Shown here one piece after another: positions 7,052-7,093 of a stretch of 7,093 nt of DNA. The stretch lies in NCBI GenBank assembly GCA_964593555.1, contig CAZQIC010000177.1, positions 1-7,093 on the forward strand. Direction: 5' to 3'. A program made the translations under genes and the position numbers. This DNA is from CAZQIC01 sp964593555 (GTDB taxonomy: Bacteria > Bacteroidota > Bacteroidia > JAFLBG01). The number at the start of each line of letters is the position of its first letter. Within the stretch, counting starts at the first letter, position 1. The notes under the pieces were generated by a model. That model made no database searches and had not been told where the DNA came from. It worked only from the letters and a program-made list of their open reading frames with translations.

Positions 7052-7093
7052 CTATTAATTGATTTTAACAAATGTAACCGTATTTTTTTTTAG
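7052..7093 (-). other. Possible tail of an upstream open frame ending in TAA TAG
   Basis: From the right edge the minus strand is open for 12 codons, reading LKKNTVTFVKIN, before tandem stops TAA (7055-7057) and TAG (7052-7054). The short peptide could be the end of an upstream gene, since basic TVTF-type strands end many T9SS proteins. It is in the same frame as the fibre-like gene, so it might also be a separated part of it. Twelve codons are too few to decide, and the promoter-like TACATTTG overlaps it, which argues for non-coding. Confidence 0.2.
7069..7076 (-). promoter_or_regulatory. TAnnTTTG promoter-like element upstream of the fibre-like gene
   Basis: The minus strand reads TACATTTG here, an exact match to the Bacteroidota -7 consensus TAnnTTTG. 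A partner TTTG about 20 bases upstream would fall beyond position 7093, so it cannot be checked. Transcription would start near 7063, about 50 bases before the TTG start. An 8-base degenerate motif can arise by chance in AT-rich DNA. Confidence 0.4.

Overview
The window looks like an AT-rich chromosomal segment of a Bacteroidota (Bacteroidetes) bacterium. All recognisable genes lie on the minus strand and read from right to left. The assignment rests on families largely restricted to that phylum: a PorP/SprF-type outer-membrane barrel, a C-terminal type B sorting domain of the type IX secretion system (T9SS, also called the gliding-motility-associated or CHU_C domain), and a TPR/PD40/OmpA protein built like PorE. 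Two TAnnTTTG promoter-like elements, typical of this phylum, also appear. Genus and species cannot be told from the sequence.

Layout in the order of transcription. At the right edge (about 7016-7093) there is a promoter-like element, a double stop and a small palindrome. Then comes a fibre-like repeat protein (5759-7015) whose normal N-terminus and signal peptide are missing. After 19 bp follows a small secreted protein (4999-5739) with a signal peptide, an SVGEP/LTQGFHQP N-terminal module, one SprB-like repeat and a T9SS type B C-terminal domain. A 131-bp gap carries four exact copies of TACGAAT. A PorP/SprF-family barrel (3932-4867, apparent TTG start) follows, and 8 bp later a 1262-residue cell-envelope protein (135-3923). 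The last 134 bases hold several small inverted repeats and a good Bacteroidota-type promoter pointing out of the window to the left.

How the genes may work together: T9SS cargo with type B C-terminal domains is known in Flavobacterium to need cognate SprF-like barrels, so cargo and barrel side by side suggest a dedicated export or surface-attachment pair. The large OmpA-like protein, tightly linked to the barrel, could tie that outer-membrane complex to peptidoglycan, as proposed for PorE. Its most striking feature is a run of six related units of about 112 residues between the beta-propeller and the peptidoglycan-binding domain, where PorE is described with a single carboxypeptidase-regulatory-like domain. 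I see no RNA genes, CRISPR array, insertion sequence or transposase.
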